From positions 868,001 to 932,000 of the forward strand of contig CP087214.1 of assembly GCA_020912385.1 (NCBI GenBank): a stretch of 64,000 bases of DNA, read 5' to 3'. Below the pieces are notes generated by a model. That model saw nothing but the letters and a program-made list of their open reading frames with translations. It had not been told where the DNA came from and ran no database searches. The position numbers and the translations under genes were made by a program. Position 1 is the first letter of the stretch. Each line of letters opens with the position of its first letter. The DNA comes from Neofusicoccum parvum (lineage: Eukaryota > Ascomycota > Dothideomycetes > Botryosphaeriales > Botryosphaeriaceae). Positions 1-11,071 of this stretch are shown piece after piece.

Positions 1-652
1 CGCCAACAACGGTCTGGAAGCTTTCGAACAGATCAAGAAGACGAAGTACGACGTTGTCCTCATGGATGTGCAAATGCCGGTAATGGGAGGTTTCGAGGCC
101 ACTGCCAAGATCAGGGAGTATGAGCGCGAGCACCATCTCACGCCGACTCCTGTCATTGCGCTTACGGCGCACGCAATGGTTGGCGATAGGGAGAAGTGCC
201 TGCAAGCCCAGATGGATGTAAGGAGCCGCCAGTCCATCAATCATTTGTTTTGAAATACTGACAAGTAACAGGACTACCTGTCGAAACCACTCAAACAAAA
301 CCAGCTCATACAAACAATCTTACGCTGCGCTACTCTTGGCGGAGCACTGCTTGAGCAAGACAGGCAGCGGATGGCTCTTTCTCAGAACGAGAAGGATGAA
401 TATGGTGGCAACAAGGAATCCGAGCAAACGACGGATGGTACGCCCCAGGCCACACCCAGAGGTACGGCACGCCGGCCACAACTCGACGCCCGCGGATACA
501 CCGAAACGGGTGCGGCGGGTAAAGAGAGTCCGAAGCTACTGGCTGCAGATCAATCCGACCACGTGGACAGGGTAAGAGCACTCCCTCGGCGATAGAAGAC
601 TAAGCAGCGGCTAATTCAATTGCAGCTCCTCCTCAGATCGCACAGTAGCTGA
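1..652 (+). CDS. nik1: Group III hybrid histidine kinase (NIK1/OS-1), 3' end only
   Basis: This is the C-terminal end of an osmosensing hybrid histidine kinase that feeds the HOG phosphorelay; the HAMP repeats and kinase core lie before the window. Visible is most of the response-regulator receiver: the phospho-acceptor Asp sits in [16 protein letters not shown] (about 49-96), the conserved Thr region is [10 protein letters not shown] (about 152-181) and the Lys is in [11 protein letters not shown] (272 on). Three exons join in frame: 2-217, 272-571 and 626-652, with introns 218-271 and 572-625, both GT-AG and phase 0. The second splice replaces an unspliced tail (stop at 595) with the ending LLLRSHSS. 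I favour it because it has a GTAAGA donor, a CTAAT branch site and a TTGCAG acceptor, and NIK1 proteins usually end in a similar Ser-rich tail. The group III assignment rests on the receiver and the [10 protein letters not shown] segment after it and is strong; the exact C-terminus is inferred. Confidence 0.9.
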
Positions 653-2768
653 TGACCTCTCCGTCTCACATGTGAGAAAACGAAAGTCAAATCAGTTACG
701 CTGACTTGACTTGTAGGCGACATGCGATAGTATTCGTTCGCCACCGAGTCCGGCGCGAACCACTCGTTTGATCGCGCGGCCTCGCGGCAATCGACAACCA
801 CCAACTCGCCACCCGCAAGAAAGAAAGAAAGAAAGAAGCGCATACTTCCTCCGGCTTGACATCTCCTTTGGTTAACGAGCGTATACTATCTATTTTCTCG
901 TGTACCTACGTTGCTCGACATTTGCTTTTTCCTCTGGCGCGTCCCATGCAGTTATATTCGAGTCGCGGGACAATAGTCTCAGCTGGGGATTTCCTTTTTT
1001 TGTGTTCTGCTCGGCGTTCAGCAACAATTCACTCGGAGCGGATGGATTCTTGATTATTATCTTGGCTCAGGACGGGACTGGGATGTGAAGCTTTTCTTGG
1101 TCATCTCCTCTTTTGGTAACCTCGCTTTTGGTACTCTTCTCTGCGTTCTGTTGGCTTCAAGTCTTGACTTTGTGCTTGTCGTCTTGCGCCAGTCCACCCC
1201 CGCGGGGCGGGCTGGAGTTAGAATGTGGGGGAGAGTGAGCCCAAGGCAGCGCGCATGGTCAAGGCATTCTTTGCGACGGCGATGGGAAAAGATAGGAAGG
1301 CAGGCAAGGGAACGGACTGATCCCGGCGGAGTCCAAGGCGGGAGGCGAAAGGCACATATGATTTTTCTTTTGGCATGAATTATCGAAGATCGTCGCTGTT
1401 GGCTGCTGCACAGTTTTATTCCTGACTATTTCCTTGCACGTCTCGAAGGCATGCGCTTCGGGATCAGACAAGGCTGTTACGCCTTCCACGACTCGGTGCG
1501 ACGAGCGGTGCGGTCTGTTCAGCGAGAAGACGACACTCGATGTAGCTCGGCAGTATACCAGTCTTGTTCGATGTGCACTTTCCTGGGGGGTGGCGCGGCA
1601 GACGTTGCGCGCGGTGGGTTTGGGCCGGCCAGTTGGTGATTTGGAATCCTGAGTAGCTGATGATCCTCATTTCTCAGGCGCATGTCGGGACGTGTGATAC
1701 AACGGGAATGGCTTGACGCTCCTGCTGGAGAGGTGAGGAGCTCGCTTGCTCGCGTGGGGTTGTTTGCTGCTGCACTCGAACGGATTAGCTAGGGCTGTTT
1801 CCAAACGGCTGCGCGCCCATCAGCGGCGCAGGGAGGCCTGAGCAGCGGATAGATTGGCATGTGACCTGGGGACTGCACGACGGGCAGCTGAGCGGCGCTC
1901 GCGGAGGTGATTCGTCGCGCCCGGGTGCGTCTATCCGGAGCTGAGGACAATCTCAGCTCAAGGGCAGCCTAGAGGGGGCGGCTAGCGAGGCAAGGCAGGG
2001 CTGCGGACGGGACTGCACCCACAGACAAGTGCCCGCCCGCTTGAGCCCCCAGGCTGCGGCGCCGGACGCCCTGAATAGCTCACGACGGGGCGCGGGCTTC
2101 GTTGCCTTTGTGCTAGGCTGGCTCTGAGGCCGGCGGCGCGCTGGATCCCCAGATTGTCTCACCGGGCGCGCTGCATTGAAGGTGGCATGCTGTGCGCCCG
2201 CGACGCCGTCCAGCCTTATGCTGCGCTGACGCTGAAAGGGCCTATTTAAGTCTCACGGCCGTTTTCTTTGTTCGCAAGCCCTCGCCGCGGCATGAGCGAC
2301 GGTGTTGGTGTCAGCCCTCGGCTTGCCTCTCGCACCCCCGGCCGCGCGTGTGCGTCATTGGTTGGCCTCCAGCTGCGCGACCGCTCACTTTTTGGCCCAC
2401 GAGCCGCGTCGCCAACCCCCGACATCCGCAGCCTCGCTGGCGTCTCTGCATCCTCACGCTCTCTGCACCCCTCGAAGCGGTGGCGCTCGCGGTGTCTTCG
2501 TCGCTCGCTCACGCCGCGGCCCACGTGAACGCGTGGGCGTCGTGGATCGCGCCAACCCAATTCGCGTCACCCCAGCCCGGGGCGCACCACCAGCGCCTCC
2601 TTCCTCCGGGCGAGTGACCTCACCCGAGGCCTCTGCTGGCCGCGCCGCCCTTCGCGTCGATTCTGCTGCTCTCTGCGTGCCTCCCCGCGCCGCTTTGGTG
2701 CCGCGCTCGCCGCAACCCGCCTCCTTCCAGCATAGCTGCCGGACCCGGGCGGCTTCCCGCATGCTACC
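653..2768. other. Intergenic: nik1 3' side and promoter/5' leader of the SNF2 gene
   Basis: No gene is supported here. Short open frames occur on both strands but lack domain content and splice-consistent continuation. The right half (about 1900-2768) is GC-rich and is probably promoter and 5' UTR of the SNF2/RING gene. It carries a CACGTG box at 2522-2527 inside a 7-bp inverted repeat (2519-2525 with 2532-2538). Confidence 0.6.
817..838. repeat. (GAAA)n microsatellite
   Basis: About five tandem copies of AAGA/GAAA lie in intergenic DNA downstream of the histidine kinase. It is a simple repeat with no visible coding role. Confidence 0.9.
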
Positions 2769-5700
2769 ATGAGCAGCCTTGCCCCCAACGCCTCGGCGGA
2801 AGAGGTGCAGGACGAGATCGCCTTCACCATCATTCTCCTCGAGACCCTCGACCCGGACTCCGATTCGTACTGGCAAGACAAGGTCACTCGGGAGGCCGAG
2901 CTCGCCGACCTGCAGTCACGTCTCGACGCCCTCCAGCGGAACATGGCAGGCCCTTCGTACACAAACGGCCAGTCCACACGGCCTTCCCTCTTCCAACCCA
3001 ATGGCTCCTACCAGCAGTTCAACGAGCCGGCTTCCCTCTATCCCCCTACCGGCGCTCGCAAGCGCCCCAGAACCCTCGAAGACACTCTTGCTGCTGACCA
3101 TGCGAACAAGTCAAGCCGAACCACGCCAAGTCCCTCCGCTACCACTCCGGGCACCTCGAGCTCGAACGACTCATTCCCGGAGCTTTTCGAGACTTGGCCT
3201 CCGCAAGCTCAGGCTGGTGGGGTGAGGCAGGCACACTCGTCACTCAACCATGTGATAGAACCACAGAGGCAAAGTGAAGCTCAGGCAGCTCGAGCCAGAG
3301 CAGCGGAACAGGCTAGGCAAGAGGCGGAGAACTCGCAGGCTTGGAACATGCAAAACATGGCGAGGCAGCAGTACCAGCAACACATGCAACACCCACCGCC
3401 TCCTCAGCCTCAGGCGCTGCCCAGCATGATGGTCCAGTCACCCCCCATGGGCTCTCATTCGCAGAACGGCACTTCCTCCCGGCTTTTTAATAGAGACGGG
3501 CCCTATCAGGTTCCCCTTCGGGCTTCTCACCAGAGTCCACCTTTCCAGCGTTCGACCTCTTCCCAATCCCTGCATACCAACAGCCCCCGGCAAACCCCCC
3601 AACGACTTCCGTCGATGCACAGCCCAGCGATTCCGCGGTCCATGTCCTCGCAGTCCATTAAGACTGAGAATTCCAGGCATACACCCCTGCGGATGCCACC
3701 AGTCTCTAGCATGAGCACACAGCGCCCACCGTTGAGATCTCCCGCAAACACTTTCCAAGCTGGTTCGAGTAGACCCCGCACTAACGACCAACCTGTTGAG
3801 ATCATCGACCTCTGCGGTGACAGTGATTCAGACTCGGATATCCAGGAAGTCACTCCCTGGCAGAATCGCAATAGGACGCAGGCGTTTGGGAACTCGAACG
3901 GCTTTCCACCAAGGCAGTCGCAGCAGACTAACGGCTACGCCTCCTCTGGGCAGAACCGATATGGTCCAGTTCCGAATGCCTTCCAGCTGCCCAGTACAGG
4001 GGGTGCAAGGACTCCAAGCGGACAGTCGATCTATGGTACCCTGCGAAATTCCCTTCACAACCCGATGTTGATTGATGACTACGATGATTATCTAGAAGTC
4101 ATTGAGAACCCGTCTACTCGGGGGAATTACGTACCTGGTGGGCCCTCGGGGTTTGCTCCATACCTTGGTAGCAGCCAGAGGCAGAATCCATTTCCCTACT
4201 CAGCAGGAGACGATGGTATGGGCTATATGCCAGGATCATATCCCGGATTCGCGGACCCTGGCGATATATTCAATCGCCAACAAGACTGGCACGACCGTTA
4301 TGGTGGGTCTGGGCAGCACAATCAAGACACATTGAACGAAGAGCTCAGAAAACTGCTTGGCAACGTTCGCCCTGATGATGATATTCCACCAGAACTGCGC
4401 CTTTCTACTCCGGAGGCTATGGCTGTCTCGTTGATGGAGCACCAAAAGTTGGGTGTGTCCTGGATGAAGAGCATGGAAGAAGGCACCAACAAAGGCAGTA
4501 TTCTTGCGGACGAAATGGGTCTCGGCAAAACTGTGCAGGCTCTATCGTTGATTGTGTCGAGACCATCCGAGGACCCTTCGCGGAAGACTACCCTCGTAGT
4601 TGCGCCTGTTGCATTGATGCGCCAATGGGAGCGGGAGATCAAGACGAAAGTCAAGGGCGGCAATCATGCCTTGCGCGTAATCACCTACCATGGATCGAAA
4701 AAGCGGTCCTTCAAAGATCTCAGGGAGTACGATGTCGTCTTGACCTCATTCGGCACGGTAGCTTCAGAATACAGCAAGAAGGAGAGAATCAGGGAGTTCG
4801 AGGCTCGCGATCCTGATAATCCAGATGCACCGGCAAGGCCAAAGATGCCGAAGGACGACGACTACGTCCTACTCGGAAAGAATTCCCTCTGGTATAGAAT
4901 CATCCTCGACGAAGCTCACAACATAAGGAACAAGGAGACCAAGACATCGAAAGCCTGCTGTGAGCTGCAGGCGATCTATCGTCTGTGCATGACGGGCACT
5001 CCGATGATGAACAGGACCGATGAACTGTACGGCTTGGTCAGATTCCTTCGCATCCAGCCGTACTGCGAATGGGGCCACTTCAGGCGAGATATCAAAGCTT
5101 CGCTTGAGAAAGGTACTCACGCAGTCAAGCAAGATGGAATGCGGAAGCTCCAGGCTTTGCTGAAGGCAATTCTCCTTCGCCGCACGCAGGAGTCCAAGAT
5201 CGACGGCAAGGTCATCTTCGAACTCCCGGAGAAAAAAATCAACCGGGTTCACGTTAGCTTCGATGCAGAACAGCAGGCTTTCTACAACGCGCTTGAAAGC
5301 AAGACCCAGCTCAAGTTCAACAAGTACCTCAAAGCGGGCACTGTTGGCAAGCAGTACTCGCACATTCTGGTTCTGTTGCTTCGCCTGCGACAAGCGTGCT
5401 GTCACCCTCACCTCCTCAAGGACTTTGCCGAGCCAGCTGGCGACATTTCGGAAGAGAGCCTGCTTGACTTTGCGCGACAGCTGGGCCCGGATGTCGTTGA
5501 ACGTATCAAGGCAGAGGATGGTGCATTCAGCTGTCCTATTTGCCTGGATGGCGTGGAGAATCCAGCCATCTTCTTACCTTGCGGCCACAACGCTTGCACC
5601 GAGTGCTTTGCAAGGATCACGTCTGAACCTGCTCGAGGCGACGAAGGATACAAGTGTCCTAACTGCCGCGGAAAGCTTGATCCGAAAAGAATCACCGACT

Positions 5701-6693
5701 ACTACTCGTTCAAGAAAGTCCACATGCCCGATGCTCATCCAGCTGACGACGACGAATCCTTTGTCAAAGAAGAGGCGTATGCTAGTAGCGACTCGGAGAG
5801 CTATTCGGATAACGATGGAGAGGAAGATGACCTCAACGGTTTCATTGTGCCGGATGACGTGATTGACGGCCCCGGCCCCGAGCGTCTGAAACAGAAGCCT
5901 AAGAAATCGAAAGGCAAAGAAAAGATGGTCGATGATTCGAAAGGCAAGGAAAAGATGGTCGATGGCTCACCGAAGCAGAAGAAGACACTTGCACAACTTC
6001 GTAGGGAAGCTCACAGGAATCGAGCCGCCAAGCGCCGCTATTTCAGACGTCTGTGCAAAGACTGGGTCACCAGCGCGAAGGTGGACCGCACCATCGAACT
6101 AGTTCGGGACATCAAGAAGGCGGATCCCACTGAGAAGACGCTTATCTTCTCTCAATTCACCAGTCTCCTTGACATCCTTGAACTTCCCTTGGCCCGGGAG
6201 CAGCACGAGTACACTCGTTTGGACGGCAGCATGTCTGTTGATATGCGCAATGACGCTGTCAACCGCTTCATTGACAGTCCTTCCTGCAACGTCTTGCTTG
6301 TATCACTGAAGGCTGGCAACGCTGGTCTGAACCTGAATGCAGCATCACAAGTCATCATCCTAGACCCTTTTTGGAATCCATACGTTGAGTACCAAGCCAT
6401 TGGCCGCGCTCATCGCCTTGGCCAAACCAGACCTGTCACGGTTCATCGTATCTTGGTGCCAGAAACGGTCGAAGACCGCATCATGGAACTTCAGCGCAAG
6501 AAAGAAGAGCTCATCACAATGGCGTTGGACGAGAACGCAGGAAGGAACATTTCCAGGTTGGGCGTGCAGGAGTTGTCGTATCTTTTTGTAGGTTTCCATG
6601 GTCTTCGTTCTCATTCATTCTGTTTCCCTGGGTTGAACTGACTGTTGCCATTAGGGAGTGCGAACCACCATGCCCAACAGCCACGGAGAGTAA
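2769..6693 (+). CDS. ULS1: SNF2-family ATPase with embedded RING finger (ULS1/RIS1-type)
   Basis: Predicted 1285-aa SWI2/SNF2 DNA translocase with a RING domain between the two helicase lobes, the layout of yeast Uls1 and Rad16. The N-terminal ~500 residues are Gln/Ser/Pro-rich and hold a SUMO-interaction-like motif, EIIDLCGDSDSDSD (about residue 343), which favours Uls1 (a SUMO-targeted translocase/ubiquitin ligase) over Rad16. Walker A is DEMGLGKT (about 580) and the DEAH-like box is LDEAHN (about 713). The C3HC4 RING starts at CPICLDG and includes LPCGHNACTEC and CPNC (about 921-967). Helicase C has LIFSQFTSLLDIL and the arginine-finger segment AIGRAHRLGQTRP (about 1200-1220). The start follows a good context (ACCATGAG). 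The last codons need intron 6588-6654 (GTAGGT...TTAG, phase 0); the spliced tail is GVRTTMPNSHGE with stop at 6691-6693. A 30-bp in-frame duplication lies at 5907-5966. No HIRAN domain was seen, which argues against Rad5. Nuclear role is inferred from family. Confidence 0.9.
5907..5966 (+). repeat. 30-bp tandem duplication inside the SNF2/RING gene
   Basis: Two nearly identical 30-bp units encode SKGKEKMVDD and SKGKEKMVDG between the RING finger and the second helicase lobe. The unit is in frame and Lys-rich. It probably extends a flexible linker. Confidence 0.9.
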
Positions 6694-8387
6694 GCCATGC
6701 TCCACACGGCCCCCCCTCGCGTCAATTCTCATACCTTCTACTCTGCCTGGTCAATACGTGGACAGACTCTACTTTGTCGTTCGTCTTTCTGGATGCTTTA
6801 ATTGCTATGCTTGCTTGCGAACTCGGAAAGGGGGTAGGTCACTTTAAAAAAGGTTACGCGAACACAGCATATGATACCCCCCGGCATGTTTATGGTTTCC
6901 CTCAGTTATGACGAGTTTCCTTTGGATGGTGCGCTCTTGCTTCATGTATCAACCTCATTTTCTCCAGCGATTTTTTCTTTCACGACGGCGGTCAAGTCGC
7001 TCATCCGGATGAAGTTGGCGCATGCCGCACAGCACTTTTGCATCTGGATGGATTCCACATCCCACATGATTAGATGGCATTCCCAAGCTCAGGTGGTTAG
7101 TGGGGCCTCGGACTACGTTTTGCTCTCGTCCCTTTCGTCAGAAAGAAGCAGGAGAGCCCAGAAAGAGGGCACGGACACACAATATATACAGGGAATAGGC
7201 AACACGGATCATCTTCTTTCTTTGATTTTTCTGTAGGGGGAGGCTAGACAAAAACCAATTTCTGATTTTTCTTTGTGTTGTTCTTGGCTGGTTAAGGGTA
7301 TATGTCAAGTTAATGTTGTGTTCCTCAACGGTATCTGACTGGGTAAAATGAAGTACTCCGCAGTAATTTGCAGTTATTCGTTTGCAGGCGCCCCATGTCT
7401 GCGGCTACTGTGTTGATTATGACTTGAATCCATATCTGCTGAGGGTTACGCCACGTTCTTTCTCATCTAGGCAGCGATCCGTGGTGAGTAATATGCTAGT
7501 CTCACCCACAGAGACAAATGAGTCAACTCTCGTAGTTCGGTAGCGGTTTAGTCGACCAGCGCCGGCATAGTACGTCCGTACCGCGAACCAGGTCGAAGAC
7601 CCTTGCTCCAGCCTTCCCAGGCAGCCGGCGGCGAGACGGACGGGTAGGCAAGGGCCGACCCACAGACGGACCGGACCACTCCTGCATGGGCGAGAGTCAT
7701 TGCCGCCCCGTTCCCACGCCGGGTTTTCGGGGTGGCTTGCTATTATTATGCGGGTTTCGATAAATGCGTAGGGCAGGGCTGTGGCGCGGCGGGCATTTCA
7801 GTGCTCGGGTGTGGCATCGGGAGGGGGCAGTGAAGTTTCGGTGACTATAGTGAATGGGTTCTATTGGGGGGCCTGAGTGGCGGTGCGGGCTGGGTGGTTT
7901 GGGGAGAGACGAGGGATGGGTGTTGTGAGCGGGCATTTACAGGTGGATGTAGAGAGCGTGCAGCTGCGCAGGGATTTTTTGTCTTGACGGTGGGACAAGG
8001 CGAGCGTGGTTTGCGTTAAGAGGTGACGAGAGTATAAAATATTGGAGTGTTGTTGCTGTCGGTGTTTTTCAACAATAAGGTCTTCAATAGTAATGATCCA
8101 TAGTGTTTCTTATTTTACCACCATTAAAGTGCATAATGTGTCTGAATGTGTAGTGAGGTATAGAATATAAGCACTTTTTTTCGTTGTCGGCCTATCTGAA
8201 CGCATCTACCGCTTGGATGAATGCTTCAACTATGCATGCCTGGAAAATCAATAGAACATCATTCATTAAAACCAAAATAGAGGAGCCGTAGCCCTTGATG
8301 CCCGTACACAGCCAAATAGATCTCCCGTAAGAACAGAAGTGAAATAGAGGAAACGCCGGCCCATGCATAGTGAAAGTCTCTAGCGCT
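6694..8387. other. Intergenic: facing 3' ends of the SNF2 and TINC-like genes
   Basis: Two genes converge here. The stretch 7950-8350 is noticeably more AT-rich and probably holds 3' UTR and polyadenylation signals. No splice-consistent or domain-bearing reading frame was found on either strand. Confidence 0.6.
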
Positions 8388-10452
8388 CTAATCCGCCAAT
8401 CCCATTAGAGCCTCCAGCTCCTCAGGACTTAGGGTACTCTTCCTTCTTTTCGCTCGGCCCTTTACGTTGCTCCTTCGCGGCGTTCTTCTAGCCCGCATGT
8501 TGATATTGTCGTTCTCTTCTACGACAGAGATCTCCTCGGTCTTTTGCTTGGATTCTTCTTCGACTCTTACTGCAGCAGCCGCTGCGGTTGCGGCATCTTC
8601 TGCTTCTTTGGCTGCCAGATCTAGTTTCTCCTGGACGGTCAATTTCGGAGAGCGTTCGTCTTCATGGGGAAGAGGGGATGAACGACGCTTGCGAGTCTGT
8701 ATGAGAGAACGAGTCAGTCTATGTAAATGCCGTTGAAGTTGAACACGTAAGCTAACGTGTTGGGGGTGTTGATGCTCTCGTCGTAGCAAACAGTGATGGG
8801 GGTGCTGCATGAGTGGCGTCTTGTGATAGGTGAAGGAATGGAGAATCATACACTACGTGGGATTCCACTTTCGCGAGGCGTAGGCTTGCTGCGTTGCTCA
8901 GATGAAGGTTGCCGTTGTGGTCTGCTTGTAGATTGAGGCTTGTTCGTGGAAGAAGGCCTCGAGCTAGGCCTAGATCCAGGTTTGGAGCCGGGTCTGGATC
9001 CAGGCTTGACCAGGTCGACCTCAGAGGTGTTCTCGTCGGCCGAGGCGTGATACGAAGGTGTATTGTTGTTTGAAGGCGCAAATATAACCTTGCGTGGCGA
9101 CCTCGTATTGCCATCCGATTCTCGCAGAGCGTGGTGTGGTGTAGGCTCCAGCTTGATATCGAAAAGATCCGTCTTCCTATCCTCGGACAAAGGCTTCTCA
9201 GGGGAAGGAAGTGCCGGTTCATTGTCGATGTCGTCGATCTCTTCGTCATCCATGTCAACCTCGCTGTCTATTTCTCCTTCGTCCTCCTCTTCCTCTTCCG
9301 CCACGGAAGCAAGCATATCTCCTGGTCCGAGGCCCATCCTCAATTCGTCGAGAGTGATGGTATCGCCTCCGTCCATCATGCGCTGTCTCCAACCCTGCAT
9401 CATCACGACGACATCGCGCCACCTAGCCTCCATCTTTTCCCAGCCTTCGCGCAGCTTGATAATTTCCTCCTCCCGCGACTCGACTTCCGAGATTGACACA
9501 AAGTTGGGGTTCGTTAGGAGACTGCGCAGGTTTTCGAGCACATGGTCCATGTCTGTAGCCAGAGCTTCGTAAGATGTGGGAAGTGCGTGCAGCATGGAGT
9601 CTTCGCCATCTTCATGGGCTGATTCTGCGTTGGGTTCACTCTGACCGTGTTCAGGCATGCCCTGCAGCTCTCTCAATGTCGCAAGCGTGCTTCTGACCAA
9701 GCCAATGAGATTATCGTTTTCATCGCTGAGGCCTTGGCTTAGCTGAGTCAGGAACTCAGTGGTCTCCTGCTTCAGGCTGTATTCGGCGTCATCAACACTG
9801 GGCATATCCTCGTCCCTGCCCAAGCCAGCTGGGCCGCTGCCGGTTGAGCCGGGAGTGATCGTGATGCTTGCGCCCACCAAGCCCGTCCTGTTGCCTCGCT
9901 GCTGCGCGGTGAGGTGTGTTTTCAGTCGTTGGATCTGGACGTCGCGTTTGCGGACATCGTTGGCGCAGGCGGTGCGGACCTGCTGGACAGTGGTCTTAAG
10001 ACGGAGCATCTCCTCGCGCAAGGAACGGGCGGAGCTCTCGGCGGAGCGGAGTGCATTTTTGGCGGAGCGTTCAGATGACTGGGAGAGCGAGAGTTGGCGC
10101 TGGAGGTCCTCGCTGCGCTGCTGCAGACGCTCGATGGTGGTGGTGGCCTTCTGGTTGTCGGCGCGGACGGCGCGCAGCGTCTGGCTGAGAGAGTCGCGCT
10201 GGTCTTGCTCACGCTGCGGAAGGGCAATGGGGTCAGCGGGGGGCACATGCAGCGGTGCAAGGGCGCGCGTACGTCTCTCCGCAGGATCAGGTCGTGCACG
10301 AGGTTGATGATCTGGGCCATGGTCTCTTGCTTGCCGCCCTCGGCCTTGGACGGGTGGGCGAACTCGAGCGGCTTGCCATTGCGCAGCAGACCGCGGGCCA
10401 GCAGCAGGTTGTTGAGGTAGGCGGACGCGCTCTTCAGGCTTTGGGAATCCAT
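8388..10452 (-). CDS. ADIP/afadin-binding domain protein, NIMA-interacting TINC-like
   Basis: Predicted 616-aa coiled-coil protein. Exons on the minus strand are 10452-10273, 10213-8852 and 8696-8388; introns 10214-10272 (59 nt) and 8697-8851 (155 nt) are both phase 0. The N-terminus, with [19 protein letters not shown] and AQIINLVHDLILRRD joined to REQDQRDSL, matches the fungal family with an ADIP (afadin- and alpha-actinin-binding) domain that includes Aspergillus TINC, a NIMA-interacting protein linked to mitotic centrosome/spindle-pole function. Residues about 60-160 form a long heptad-rich coiled coil. A strongly acidic stretch (EEEEEDEGEIDSEVDMDDEE) and a Ser/Pro/Arg-rich repeat (GSKPGSRPSSRPSS) follow. 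The C-terminus is basic and ends with STLSPEELEALMGL. The start is fixed by the domain beginning at MDSQSLKSAS. The 155-nt intron has a GTATGA donor and a CTGAC branch site; it is less certain than the first. Function is inferred from family. Confidence 0.85.
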
Positions 10453-11071
10453 CGGGAGGCTGGGGGAGCGCGCGTTGGCGGGCGGGCGGCGGCGGCGGCG
10501 GTGGTGTTGGAGGGCTTGTCGCGCAGTGCCCGCGGGCTGTAAACACAGGCGTTGCCAGGTGCGCCCGCGCTCGGCCTCGGCGCGCTACGCGGCCTGAGCC
10601 TGCGACTGATCCTTGCCGCCAGGTGCACACCCCCGCGACTCTGGCCGTTGCAGACGCAGCTCCGCTCCGTGCAGACAGAGATTTTGCCACTCCGTTAGAT
10701 CTGGTAGCTAGAGAATTACGTGCATCCGCATGCCTGTTCCTGCCCTTCCCCAGCCGTGCCAGCGCCAGCGCTCGGGCTCTTCCCGGCCACGGCTGCGAGG
10801 CTCGTTCGCCTCGCACGGCGCGATAGCGCTTCACGTGACCTCCTCGAAGTTTTTCATCGACCTCCGGCCAACCTCACCCCCCAAAAACTGCCTTCGTTGC
10901 CAGAGGGTCGCGTGCGCTCACCATATCCTCCGAGCCTGAGCGACGACCAGCGACGTGGCGGTGCCAGTTCCCACCAGCTCGGCGCGCCGTCTCCTCCGTT
11001 CGGCCAACAACGCCTTCACCCGAGCTGTTGAGCCACCCAGCCAAGTCACGCTTTTCAACACCTCACACACC
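10453..11071. promoter_or_regulatory. Divergent promoter between TINC-like gene and DUS3
   Basis: The 619 bp between the two start codons must hold both promoters. A palindromic TCACGTGA box (10831-10838) lies near the centre. The stretch next to DUS3 is CT/CA-rich, as in many fungal 5' leaders, and ends in CACACACCATG. An in-frame upstream ATG at 10955 exists for DUS3 but looks less likely. Confidence 0.6.

Noticed and set aside
10453..10834. N-terminal extension of the TINC-like frame to 10834
   Set aside because: The extended frame is Arg/Ala/Pro-rich and bypasses the conserved MDSQSLKSAS start and its splice junction.
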